DNA of 64,000 nucleotides from Nissolia schottii. Its lineage: Eukaryota; Streptophyta; Magnoliopsida; Fabales; Fabaceae. The DNA is taken from positions 743,888 through 807,887 of the forward strand of contig QANU01112481.1 in NCBI GenBank assembly GCA_003254905.1. The letters run 5' to 3'. Below the pieces are notes generated by a model that had not been told where the DNA came from, did no database searches, and saw only the letters and a program-made list of their open reading frames with translations. This document shows, one piece after another, positions 21,836 to 33,283 of this stretch (position 1 is the stretch's first letter; each line of letters begins with the position of its first letter). A program made the position numbers and the translations under genes.

Positions 21836-24800
21836 GACTATGAAAAATGCACATTTCTCAAAAATATTTTTGACCAGGAATTCAAGGCAGCCTATGAAAA
21901 ACGACCAATAACAAAAAAATTTCTTTACAACGAAAAAGACAATGTTATAGCCTATAATTGATTATCATAACTAAAAGAAACCAGTATTGATTAGAAAAAG
22001 AAGGTGGAGGCTATAAAAAATGAGTATTTCTGTAAACCATTTTTTAGCAGAAATTCAAGGCAACCTATGAAAAATGACGAATAACAAAAACAAAATCTTT
22101 ATAATAAAAATGACATCGTTATAGCCTATAAATGATTACCATTACTGCAAGAAATCGGTATTGTAAAGAAATAGAAGGTTGTAGGCTATGAAAAATGCAT
22201 TTTCCCAAATCCATTTTTGAACAAAAACTAAAGGCTAGCCCATGAAAAATGACCAATAACAAAAAATGTTTCTTTACAACAATAAAGACACAGTTATAGC
22301 CATAAATGACAACCATTACTGCAAGAAGTTAGTATTGATTAGAAAAGGATAGTTGTAGGGTATTAAAATTCATATTTTTGAAAAATATTTTTGACCATAA
22401 AATCATGGCTATAGCCTATGAAAAATAACAAGGAACAAAATAGTTTATTTACACCAAAAAAGACAAGGGTTATAGCCTATAATTGATGACTGTAACTGGA
22501 AGAAATCAACATTTATGAAAAAAAGAAAAGGTTCCAAGCTATGAAAAGTGCAAATTTCCAAAAACCATTTGTGAACAAAAATTCAAAGTTATAACCTATG
22601 AAAAATGACAATTAATAAAAACAATTAATTTACAATGAAAAAGACAATGCTATAGCAAATGACCATTAATAAAAAAGTTTTCTTTCAATGAAAAAGGCAA
22701 GGTTGTAGCCTATATTTAATGACTATTATGATAAGAAATCAGAATTTTATGAGAAAGAGAAGGTTTTAGGGTATGAAAAATGGGCATGTCCGAAAAGCAT
22801 TTTTGAGTTGAAATTTAAGGTTATAGCCTATGAAAAATGACCATTAATAAAAATGTTTCTTTACAACATAAAAACAAAATTATAGTCTATAAATGATGAC
22901 AGTTACTACAACAAATTAGTATTGCTAAGAAAGAGAAGGTTGTAGGCTATGAAAAATGCATATTTCTTAAAACTATTTTTTAGCAAAAATTCAAGGCTAT
23001 AGCTTATGAAAAGTGATTAGTGACAAAATGTTTCTTTACACCGAAAAAGATAAGGTTATAGCCTATAAGTGATGATCGTAACTGAAAGAAATCACTATTT
23101 ATGAGAATGTGAAGGTTGGAGGCTATGAAAAGTGCAAATTTGCAAAAACCATTTATGAGCATAAATTAGCATAAATTCAAGGCTATAGCCTATAAAAATG
23201 ACAATTAATAAAAAAAGGTTACTTTATAACAAAAAAGACAATGTTATAGCCTATAAATGATGATCATTACTCCAAGAAATCAGTGTTGATGAGAAAGAGA
23301 TGGTTGTAGGCTTTGAAAAGTGAATATTTCCAAAAACTATTTTTAAGCATAAATTGTTGTAGCCTATGAAATTTGACCATTAATAAAAGGGTTTTCTTTC
23401 AATGAAAAAGGCAAGCTTGTAGCCTATAAATAATGACTATTATGACAAGAAATCAGAATTTGATTAGAAGGAGAAGGCTGTAGGGTTTGAAAAATGAGTA
23501 TATTTGAAAATCATTTTTGAGTAGAAATTCAAGGTATAGCCTAGGAAAAATGACCATTAATTAAAATGTTTCTTTACAAAGAAAAATGACGACAGTTGCT
23601 GCAAGAAATTAGTATTGCTAAGAAAGAGAAGGTTGTAGGCTATGAAAAATACTGAAAACCATTTTTTAGCAGAAATTTAAGGGTATAGCCTATGAAAAAT
23701 GACCAGTAACAAAAAAATTTCTTTACAATGGGAAAGATAAAGTTATAGCTTATAAATGATTACCATTACTACAAGAAATTAGTATTCATGAGAATGAGAT
23801 AGTTGTAGGCTATGAAAAATGCATATTTCCAAAAAACATTTTTAAGCAGAAATTCAAGGTTGTAAACTATGACAAATTAACAGTAACAAAATTTTTATTT
23901 ATAATGAAAAAGACATGATTATAGCCTATAAATGATGACCATTACTGTAAGGAATCAGTAATGCAAAGAAAGAGAGGGTTGTAGGCTATGAAAAATGAAT
24001 AATTTTTAAAACTATTTTTTTAGCAAAAATTCAATGCAATAGCCTATGAAAAATGACCAATAATAAAAAAAAAAGTATCTTTATAATAGAAAAGACAACC
24101 TTATGCCTATAAATGATGACCATTACTATAAGAAATTAGTATTGATGATAATGAGATGGTAGTAGACTATGAAAAATGCATATTTCTGAAAAATATTTTT
24201 GAGTAGAAATTCAAGGCTATTAGCCTATGAAAAATGACCAGTAACAAAAGACTTTCTTTATAATGAAAAAGAAATGATTATAGCCTATAAATGATGATCA
24301 ATACTCCAAGAAGTCAGTAATGTAAGGAAAGAGAAGGTTGTAGGCTATGAAAAATGAATATTTCTAAAATGAATATTTAGCCGAAAATCAAAGCAGTAAC
24401 CTATGAAAAATAACCAGTAATAAAAGGGTATCTTTACAACGGAAAACACGGGGTTATAACTTATAAATGATGACCATTATTGTAAGAAATTAGTAAATCA
24501 TGTTCATATTAATAAAAAAATGTCAAAATTATTTAAAATTATTTAAATTATTAAATATGTGATTAAAATTATTTAAATTACTAAAAATTTGAAATATGTG
24601 ATTATTTAATTATTTAAATATGTGATTACTATTACTCCAAGAAATCCGTATTTATAAGAGAATGTTGTAGGCTATGAGAAATGCCTATTTCCGGAAAAAA
24701 AAAACATTATTGAGTAGAAATTCAAGGCTATATATAGCTTATGAAATTTGGCCATTAATAAAAAAAATTCATTTCAACGAAAAAGGCAAAGTTATAACCT

Positions 24801-25428
24801 ATAAATAATGATCATTACTCTAAGAAATTAGTATTTGATAAGAAAGAGTAGGTTGTAGGTTATGAAAAGTTTATATTTCTGAAAATCATTTCTAAGCTGA
24901 AATTCAAGGTTATATCATATGTAAAATAATCATTAATAAAAAGGTTTCTTTATAATGAAAAAGACAAAGTTATAGCCTATAAATGACGAATGTTACTCCA
25001 AGAAATCAATATTGATGAGAAAGAAAAGCTTGTTGTTTATGAAAAATGCATATGTTTTAAAATCATTTTTGAGCTGAAATTCACGGCTGTAGCCTATGAA
25101 AAATGATCATTAATAAAAAAAAGTTTATTTGCAACAAAAAAGACAAAGTTATAACCTATAAACGATTATCATTATTCCTAGAAATCAGTATTGATAAGAA
25201 AGAGAATGTTGTAGGCTATGACAAATTCATATTTCTAAATACCATTTTTAAGTAGAAATTCAAGGTTTTAGCCTAGAAAAATGACTAATAACGAAAAAGA
25301 CAAGGTTATAGCCTATAAATAATAACCATAACAACAAGAAATGAGTATTGATGAGAAAGAGAATGTTGTAGGTTATAAAAAATGCATATTTTTTTAAAAA
25401 AATCATTTTTGAGTTAAAATTCAAAGCC
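21836..25428 (+). repeat. Right part of the ~176-bp tandem satellite array
   Basis: About 20 further monomers with the same three-module plan as the left part. Successive module-3 heads lie at about 22947, 23123, 23311, 23485, 23640, 23810, 23986, 24167 and 24345, giving steps of 155-188 bp. The array resumes exactly at the right TTGTA duplication and in phase with the left part. An AT-rich patch (about 24494-24621) interrupts it. It ends in module 3 near 25428, followed by unrelated DNA. Confidence 0.9.
24494..24621. repeat. AT-rich minisatellite interrupting the array
   Basis: Three or four imperfect copies of ATTATTTAAATTA and AATATGTGATTA-like words occupy this patch. Module 2 sequence stops before it and resumes after it. 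Confidence 0.6.
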
Positions 25429-25578
25429 GTTGCGAGCCTCTTTACCATTGGCATTTCAACCATCACAAAAATTTGGTATCTCATTTAATGTTAAACTATA
25501 TTATTTTTTATAAGAAAATTAATAACATGTAGTATATTATTTATTTTTAAAGAGTAACACTTTTTTAATAATAAAATA

Positions 25579-25766
25579 ATTTAATTGTTATGCACTAACA
25601 ATATAACACATGTTTACATAATCATCCAGCTATATCTTATCATGTCAGTAGAACTTGAAAGGTCTAACTTTTTCGCCACCACTTAAATAGTCATGTATAT
25701 ATAGGATAATATAATTAAATAATTGTGTAATAAAATTTTATACGGTTAGTATATCACAATTAAAAA
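25579..25766. mobile_element. Hairpin MITE, same family as the PUB32 intron copy
   Basis: The left arm reads TTTAATTGTTATGCACTAAC. The right arm in reverse complement reads TTTAATTGTGATATACTAAC. Arms of about 50-60 bp pair imperfectly around a short unpaired centre. No coding capacity. Confidence 0.55.
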
Positions 25767-25780
25767 TAATAGAATTAAGA

Positions 25781-25804
25781 TATATATATATATATATATA
25801 TATA
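25781..25804. repeat. (TA)n microsatellite
   Basis: About 11 TA dinucleotides, visible directly. Confidence 0.85.
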
Positions 25805-25988
25805 ATTTTGTAAGGAGAAATTTTGGATATATTTTTTGTAATTTAGAATAGTAATTAAAAAAATCTTAAAATTGATATCTTATAAGTAATGTATATGTGC
25901 TGCAAATGTTTTCAACGAGAACAATACTTTTGAGACCTAACAAATCAACTTACAAAATTTTTCTTATTTGTATTTTTGGTCAAAAAAG

Positions 25989-26365
25989 TTGTGTTTGGTT
26001 GCTGAGACAAGACAAGAATAAAAGCCAGAAAAACACAAAATCTTGTTTGGTTGCTGAGATAGGACAAAAACTTGTGTCTCAAATTAGTGTATTTTTTGCA
26101 CCTCTGTTTTCCTGAGACACAGAGACACAACATTTCATATTATAATAATGTGTTTTTTCTATTAAATTAATGCAATATGTGTATTTTAAGGCATTTTGAG
26201 TGTATTTTATATATTGTCTCTTTTAAATCAAACAAAATATAGATACAAATAAGTGTATTGTATACTGTTACCAAACAAAATATAATAGTAACTTGTCTTT
26301 TTTATTTTTTATGTCTCTGCCCCTCATGCCTCTATATTCTTATCCAGTTTCAACAACCAAACGAA
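25989..26365. mobile_element. TIR element with GTTTGGTTGCTGAGAC ends (MITE-like)
   Basis: The left end TTGTGTTTGGTTGCTGAGAC is mirrored at the right by GTTTCAACAACCAAACGAA. A second left-type end occurs inside near 26042. Length is about 377 bp, without coding capacity. The target-site duplication is unclear, so the superfamily (hAT or Mutator-like) is open. A related element may lie at 47591-47850. Confidence 0.45.
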
Positions 26366-29240
26366 TATTATAATAGTGCAAACCAACACAATAAGACCTA
26401 GCCCAATTGGCATAGCAACAAAACCTGTATATGGGGTCTTCCATCGATCAGCCCAATAAATGTCTAACATTTAACTTTAAGTGTGCAACAAATTAAAGAC
26501 AACTCAAAAAAACAAAATGAGTCTCTCAAGGCCCAAACAAATAAATTACAACAAAAAGTCTCACTTGACCCAAAACAAAAAATGAAAAACCTCTCTTAGT
26601 CACAGAAACTTTGTCTCTCCCCCTGAAGACTCCATTACTTAACAATCCATTGTTAATGTTAAAGGCAAAGCTTTATTTATTTGACAGATGATATCTTCCA
26701 TTAAAACGAAAATAATTAGATAGACACGCATTACACGTGTAACCTTAATTTTAATTTCTTCTACCCTCTATAGTATAGTGTCACTTTAATTAATAAATAA
26801 TTAATGTTGATGGTGCTTCCTTATACCCTTTTTATTTGGCTACTGAAATGGGTTATTTTTTATTTTATCTCTCTGCATGCTAATGGCGGTGTCGAGTAAG
26901 CAACAACTGTTATACTTAATCAGTTATAATCATTCTAAATTACAAATGAATATATTCTACTTCACACTTGCTTCTCCCATTGAGGTTAAAAAATGCTTTG
27001 AATTCACGTTACTGTTTAGGCATGTCACGTGCAAGGAGGGGCCCACTTGAATTTTTATCATATCATTAACGTGCCTTTACACTAAAATTAACTGCAGAGA
27101 TTAATTTAATGTGGGGATGGGTGGGAGGGGATATATTCAAAAGCAGTTAACAAAAATTGAAAACTGAAAATTTTCAAAAATTGGGATAACTGACCACAAA
27201 CAAATTCATGTCTCAAAATGATGTGAGTTTGATGTCTATGATTGATGTGAGAATCATTTTGATAGAAGATTTGTAAGTATATATTTAAACACTCAAAGGG
27301 TCTATAAATATTTTCTAATCCTAAGAGAAAGATCAATGTCATACTCACATAAACATTTTTTTATAAAAAAAAAATAAAGCAGGTTAAAATTAAAAAAAAA
27401 AGGGAAAGGAAAGCACAATAAACAAAACAAAGTTGAATATTTAAGACATGATTATGTTAGTACATGTCGGGACAAGGGTAATGCACGTGCATCGCCGAAA
27501 TCATCGTTGCAGCAAATTTGAAAAAGAAAAGAAGGGGATGCGGTGCACGTGCTTAGCGGTCAATGGTCAAAAGGGGCTTAATTAAGCTTTAACAGAAAGA
27601 AGATGAGAACGATGATTAGGATCCAATCCCTTGGTCCCAGCCACAATCTAAGAATCTAACTCCCCTCATCATCATCACCGTGCAATGCAGCTACTTTAAT
27701 CACACCCCTATAATGATCGGACAGATTTCAATTAACAATCAAACACGTAAGGCTTTGATTGAACTTTTTCCACTTTATTAACAATTTTAGGAAGAAAAAG
27801 AGAGAATAGACTTGTCAGTAAATTTTATATATATATATATATATATAGGTGTTAAGTACTTTAAAATTTTGTTTTTTTATCCTCTGTTACTTTAGTAAAA
27901 CTCTCTAATTTGTCAAAGTTTTAAATATTTATTTTTTATAAAAAAAAAGTTAAGCGTTAGTATCTCAAATAACATCTTCTTTTGTCTTATGTTGAGGGTG
28001 CACATAATTGGATAACCCGTGTGCTTGAGTCTATGGGATGGAATATAATGTAAGATGAAATATTAAGTCTCGTTATCTTGTTTGTTGAGATTTACAAACT
28101 ATTTCACTGAGTTCTAAGTGATTAATTAGTTCAGCAAAGTCAAAAACATTCTCGTGAAAGAAAATTAATAAGAGAAATTCTTTGACATTCATAAAACAAA
28201 ATGTCTTACTCTATTCTATTTATCTTTGGATATTTCAGTCATTTCATATTAAAATTAATTTTTCAAGTAAAAAAATTGAGAAAAACAATATCCATCCAAC
28301 AAAGTCGAATTATAAATGATAAATAAAACAGAGAAATTATTTTATTTTGCTAAGGAAAATACTTTAGAATTTCTCATTTAAAAAACTAAGAATTAGTAGT
28401 GAAAATTCTTTTTATATTTCCTTTCTATTAGTATTTCTTTTAATTTTTATTTATTCTCTTTCTTACATATAGACGTAGCTAAGGGTCGAGCTTCAAGTTG
28501 CACAAATTTGGAAAGCTTGCGTATTAAATTTGGGTGTGGTTGTTTAAAGTCGTGTGTACTTCAACAATTTAAAGCATGCTTGTGAAGTCTAAAACAAAAC
28601 TGAACTTAGTTATGATTTTTAAATTTGATATCTTCTCTCTATATATACTTTAAGAGAAAAAGGAAAAAAGAAAAAAAACTCATAGATATGAACTAGAGAA
28701 GACATATAGTAATACAAATAGAAATGAAAATGATGATGACATAAAAACACAGAACCATACACGTTTTGATTTCAATATTTTAATTAATTGTAACATGTAT
28801 GTTACATTTAACTATCAAAGATGGTAGGGCAGAGAAGCAGATTGCACATTCCTTTTGTCTGGGGGGAACCACGTGTGATGTCACATGCCGTTTTGACAAG
28901 AACAAGCAAAGTAATACATAGTCATCACCTCAAATTTGCAACTTGCAGTGTCAAAGAGAATCAAAAGCTAAGACATTACTCAAAGAGCGTACACACAAGT
29001 TGTACCCTCCCTCCACTCAATTTTTATATATTTATATTCTCCAACAATTTTTCGGTATTGTTTAATTTCTTCGTTCCATCATGCATGGAATATAAATTCA
29101 ACTAAGAAAGATCGGAAGCTTCTTTTGGGTATGATATGTACAATGAGCAGTTGTTGCTTATGTGTGGAGTTTATTATTACTGAAGCATTGTAGGTTTTTA
29201 TACATGCTATAGATATATACTTAAAATAGATAATATGAAA
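26366..29240. promoter_or_regulatory. TE-poor non-coding stretch with five CACGTG cores
   Basis: No coding region is supported here. CACGTG occurs at 26734-26739 (inside the 12-bp palindrome TTACACGTGTAA), 27026-27031, 27484-27489 (inside ATGCACGTGCAT), 27546-27551 (inside GCACGTGC) and 28870-28875. These are G-box/E-box cores that bZIP and bHLH factors bind. A (TA)n run lies near 27828-27848. No gene that they would control can be identified within the window. Confidence 0.4.
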
Positions 29241-29243
29241 TTA
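29241..29243 (+). repeat. Target-site duplication TTA, left copy
   Basis: TTA precedes the MITE and recurs at 29405-29407 after it. Confidence 0.75.
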
Positions 29244-29404
29244 GGGTGCGTTTGATTTCAGTTTTTATTTTTAAAATTTTCTCTTTTTAAAAATTTTATA
29301 AAGGAAATAGAGAAAATTAAAAATTAAAATAAGAAATTGAATATTATAATTTTCACTATTTCTTTCACAAACCTTAAAAATGAAAATTGAAATCAAACGC
29401 ACCC
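29244..29404. mobile_element. Tourist-like MITE (PIF/Harbinger)
   Basis: A 161-bp element with near-perfect terminal inverted repeats. The left end is GGGTGCGTTTGATTTCAGTT; the right end in reverse complement is GGGTGCGTTTGATTTCAATT. It is flanked by TTA trinucleotides, the PIF/Harbinger target. The inverted repeats extend to roughly 30 bp. It has no coding capacity and would be moved by a transposase elsewhere. Confidence 0.85.
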
Positions 29405-29454
29405 TTAAATGCTTTCATGAAGCTTTTAGGTCAATCTGGTTTGAATTTGGGGTA

Positions 29455-29690
29455 AAAAGTAATTTTGTTAAAATAAAAGACTAATTTAGTCCCTATCAAA
29501 TTATTGATGATCTAATTTGGTCCCTAGCAAATTTTTTAAATATAGGTCAAATTAATCTATTTATCTTTAGTCACATTTTCTAAATACAGTTAAATACATC
29601 AAAAATATTATCATACCTTTCTTTTCTCCCATCTCAATTCCTCATCTTTCCTTTCTCCCAACTCCTCTTTCTTCTTAACAGAATTGAAAT
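29455..29690. other. Dispersed TAGTCCCT-type repeat
   Basis: Words such as TTTAGTCCCTATCAAATTA and TTTGGTCCCTAGCAAATTT recur in direct orientation. Similar wording appears at about 46930-47040 and 51670-51790. This is a common dispersed plant repeat pattern; its class is not clear from the sequence. Confidence 0.35.
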
Positions 29691-29919
29691 GGAATGAAAA
29701 TGAATGGTTGAGTTATATTGGAGCCAATTGCTCAATATATATATATACATGGAAGCTTATATACATGGAAGCTTGGAGAACAAGTTTCACCAATGCTAAC
29801 AAACTAACAAACTAACAGCTATACACAACTGTCATTAACTAACTTAACTTAAACACAAAGCTTGAAAAGCTTTGCTTGTTCATTCACTCTATTACTTCTC
29901 AATAAGACATATGGTAACA
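29690..29919 (-). mobile_element. Probable copia LTR fragment
   Basis: On the minus strand the segment starts TGTTACCATATGTCTTATTG and contains GCTGTTAGTTTGTTAGTTTG and repeated AAGCTTCCATGTATATA words, a composition familiar from plant copia LTRs. No target-site duplication or partner LTR was found. Confidence 0.35.
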
Positions 29920-30320
29920 ATTTTTGGTGGGTAATGGCTTTAAATTAGTAAATGACAAAATAAAAATTTATTTAATTATTAATTAGAGCTTAAATACACA
30001 ATTTAAAAATAATTAAGTGTTCAAGTTTCAAATTGAAAATTAAAATTTTAAGAGCCAGATTAATGTTAAATAATTTGAATCAAATTTAATTTATTGCAAT
30101 TTATTCAATTGTTGAAACTAATTTGGTAATAGGCAATTTTATCTGCCCCTATGGATAGCAGATAATACCCATGACGGAGTAGGTATAGGGGAAAAAATTT
30201 CATCTACAAATAATGGGAATGAGTATTTTCTATACCCACTCCTTAATCGGGGCAGGAGCAGGGATCTTCGCCCCCCATATCTGCGGGTGCTCGATATGAA
30301 ATACATGTTTAAATTACCCA

Positions 30321-30354
<34 letters not shown>

Positions 30355-30600
30355 GAATCCGTTATTTTATTCTCTCTTATATTGAATCTTGCCCTTTTTT
30401 TTTGCGTGCTCTACCTTTTATTTCTTAAACCATCAACTGATTTACAATCCAATACATTCTCTACGTTTTCCATCGTTACTAGAGATTGTTACTACTAGGA
30501 TATATTATTATTTTAAGTTCAAGTGTTGTACGTTGTTGGATCTATTTAGATTGTGCAAGCAAATTTAGTTGTATTTGAACAAGTTTATAAAAACTATTAC
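29920..30600. other. Non-coding stretch with (TA)n
   Basis: AT-rich DNA with a GC-richer patch at 30140-30300 (CTGCCCCTATGGATAGC, ATCTGCGGGTGCTC) resembling dispersed non-coding repeats, and a (TA)n run at about 30326-30351. No gene is supported. Confidence 0.4.
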
Positions 30601-30792
30601 CATAGTTATTAAATTCGGCCCGAGGCTCGACCTGGTCACCTCATCGAGTCACTGGGTCATTGGTTCAACTAGTAAATCACTGGGTCACTTGCTGAACCAG
30701 ATATAATCAAATAAATATATTAAAATATATTAAAATTCAAATAAATACAATAAAATGATACAAATAATTAATAATTTAAATATTTTATTATA

Positions 30793-30827
<35 letters not shown>

Positions 30828-31220
30828 ATCATTGAAATATTTTAAGATAACAAACACATGATATGGTGACAAGTATTTATAACTCTTCGTTATGGTCATT
30901 TAAATGTCATTTGTGATAAAATTGAAAATTATGGATTTATTTTTAGTAGCACTTATTGTAATTAATATATATTTTAATTAGATTATCTTGGCACAATAGA
31001 ATATGTAGTTTAGTGGTAAAAGAGTGGCTACTCTTCCTTGAGATGTCAAGCTCAAGTCCCTTGTTTAACACAAAGTAAAATATTGAGCTTGTTATGCAAA
31101 CCTGGAACCGGCCGAGTTTTCGTTGTGTCTAGCCAAGTCAATTGCTTGTCCAATCCTATAGACGAATCGGTCCGATTTTATGGCCGAGTCAACCTAATCG
31201 GACTGAGTTTAATAACTATG
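30601..31220. mobile_element. hAT-like MITE (620 bp) with an embedded tRNA-like segment
   Basis: The left end is CATAGTTATTAAATTCGGCC; the right end in reverse complement is CATAGTTATTAAACTCAGTC. Flanking 8-mers ACTATTAC (left) and ATTATTAC (right) differ at one base and fit an 8-bp hAT target-site duplication. There is no transposase. Within it lie a (TA)n run near 30795-30829 and a segment with pol III A- and B-box-like motifs. Confidence 0.65.
31006..31059 (+). other. tRNA-like pol III A/B-box pair (SINE-like)
   Basis: TAGTTTAGTGG at 31006-31016 fits the A-box consensus TRGYNNARNNG fully. AGCTCAAGTCC at 31049-31059 fits the B-box GGTTCGANTCC at most positions, and the spacing is tRNA-like. 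I cannot fold it into a complete cloverleaf, so it is a tRNA-derived (SINE-like) relic rather than a tRNA gene. Confidence 0.4.
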
Positions 31221-31440
31221 ATTATTACTAGAGTTTACTTTTATTTTTTTTAATGATATATTGTATACTCATAAATATTCATATATTTCCATTTATCCAC
31301 GGAGATACTAAAAAATAGATACCCATGTAGGAATGGGGCGGGGGTTATCCCCGCCCCCATTACCCTCCCTAAATAAATATATTAGTTTGTGTTTTCATGG
31401 TACAGTTAAAGTTAATAACAAGTGAGCATACCAAAAAAAA

Positions 31441-31665
31441 TAGAGTTCTACTATACGTACACCAAAAACCATACACCATACATACACCTCGTACTTATAT
31501 ATATAAAATGTTTGTGTTTTAACTCATGTAATGTTTGTGTACTTATTAAATATAGTTGGGAGTATCATTTACAAGTTTATAATGTTTGTGCACTCGTGGG
31601 AATAAAGTTTGTGCATTATTAATGATGCATATATGAGTGTATGAAATTGGGTGTACATGTAGCAT
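31441..31665. mobile_element. TIR element with internal AATGTTTGTG repeats
   Basis: The left end TTCTACTATACGTACACC and the right end in reverse complement ATGCTACATGTACACCC match well. Inside, AATGTTTGTG or close variants occur four times. It is about 225 bp with no coding capacity. The superfamily is not determined. Confidence 0.4.
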
Positions 31666-32852
31666 TTTTGAAAAAATTATATTATGAGTATACATCTATT
31701 CATTTAAACTTAGTGTAATTGTTATGCATTGTCGAAATTGAATATAGAAAGTTTTATACTACATTCAATTATATATTATTGCATATGAGATTTAGTGAGA
31801 AGAAAACTTAACTATTTTTCTTAATTTTAAATATATAAAACCTTTGTATAATGAGAATACATCATCATTAAACTGTTAAATTAAACCTATTATTAGAGTA
31901 CGTAATTACATACAAATGCATGGATATATAATGACTCCAAAGTTCATGGTTTATTTGGAATGGTAAAAGAAAATTGAGGCATAAAGAGAAAAGGACAAAA
32001 ATTAATTTTGTTTTCCATTTTGTTCCTACTTACATGGGTGAAAGGAAAAAGAGGGAAAGCAAAACTAAAGCGAAATTCTTCCCCGGCCCTTTATGCTTTG
32101 TTGTTGAAAAACAAAGAAAAACAAAACTTTTCCTATATAATAACAGCAATATGACAAGCATAACTGACACTAATTAATTATTAATACGCTACGCGACAAA
32201 GTTTTTTAGTCAATGTTCGGTATAATTATTACTGGCAATGTTTTCTTTGAGCTACCTCATGACAGCTTGCCTTGCTATAGTTTGAAGTTCTACTAAATTA
32301 ACCTCGAAGAATAACCTGAAATTAATAACTTCGTGTACTTTTGTTTGAAGCAAGTATAAAATCGTTGATCAACCTCTAAAAATAAAAAGAGGATAAAATC
32401 GTCTTTACAATCCATTGATTATGTAAAACTATATAATTGCATGCTTCATTAAATTTAGGATAATTACACTACACTAACCGTCCTTAAAAGAAAAATTGAT
32501 GTTACAACAGTCTCTCTTCCAAGTTGCAATTAGGGTTGTCAAACGGGTTAGCTCAGTTAACTCACGAACCTAAACAGGCTTTTATTATTTGTAGACTTAT
32601 TTTTATATGGTTGGTTTGTCTATCTATGTGAATAAATGGGTTAATTTGCAGGTTATGCCTATATTAACACTAAATGGGCCAATTTAGCCTGAGGATTAAA
32701 TGAGTCGGGCTCGTGGGCTGAGCTCATTTTAACGGCTCCAGTTGCTATAGAACATTCACCTCCTTTTAATTTATTTAATGTTATTGTAGTTATCTCTGTT
32801 GTCCTTAAATTATAAACTTTAGAAAATTTTAAAAATAAGTAGAATAATTATT
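31666..32852. other. AT-rich intergenic DNA
   Basis: No gene is supported. A short AGTGTAATTGTTATGCATTG piece near 31709 resembles one arm of the hairpin MITE family. A patch at 32525-32740 has words such as AACGGGTTAGCTCAG and GAGTCGGGCTCGTGGGCTG, shared in style with 56940-57640; such sequences are dispersed plant repeats. Confidence 0.35.
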
Positions 32853-33283
32853 TGTAATGACCCAAAAATTGTTATCAGTATGCAATGAACTAGTTCCCTT
32901 ATGAAAGCCTCTTATAAATGTTTCTTCGTAAAAACATGCATTTTAAACTTTAAACAAAAACAAACTAAAACATCTTTCCTGAATAAACATAAACAAATTC
33001 TTTACAATAAATATACATGATAAAATACGTGACTGGTATGAAGATCTTGTCTATGTACAACTAGAGCACTCTAAACACAGACGCGAATATAAAATAAAAT
33101 AATCCAAACATGAACCTAAGAATAGTTTCACATCAAGATGACTGCTTACTTAAAAATTCCAACGTCATTAAAATTGTTCATGACCTCCATGAATTGCTTC
33201 TACGTCCTTAACCTATAATTGGAAGGGGGTTAAGGAGTGAAAACTATGGGGAGAACCTCGATGAGCAAGCGATCGGCCATAGC

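Noticed and set aside
15736..25428. Reading the tandem array as a CRISPR-like or protein-repeat system
   Set aside because: Units are contiguous without spacers, diverged, AT-rich and full of stops; the organism is a plant. It is a satellite.
26395..26460. tRNA-like sequence with A-box TAGCCCAATTG
   Set aside because: The A-box fits, but no B-box or cloverleaf follows at tRNA spacing; a chance match is likely.
28821..29105. 94-codon plus frame in the TE-poor stretch
   Set aside because: No homology I recognise, composition drifts to AT-rich at its end, and no splice or leader context supports it.
30139..30321. 60-codon minus frame rich in Arg/Leu
   Set aside because: It lies in a dispersed GC-richer repeat patch and shows no domain.
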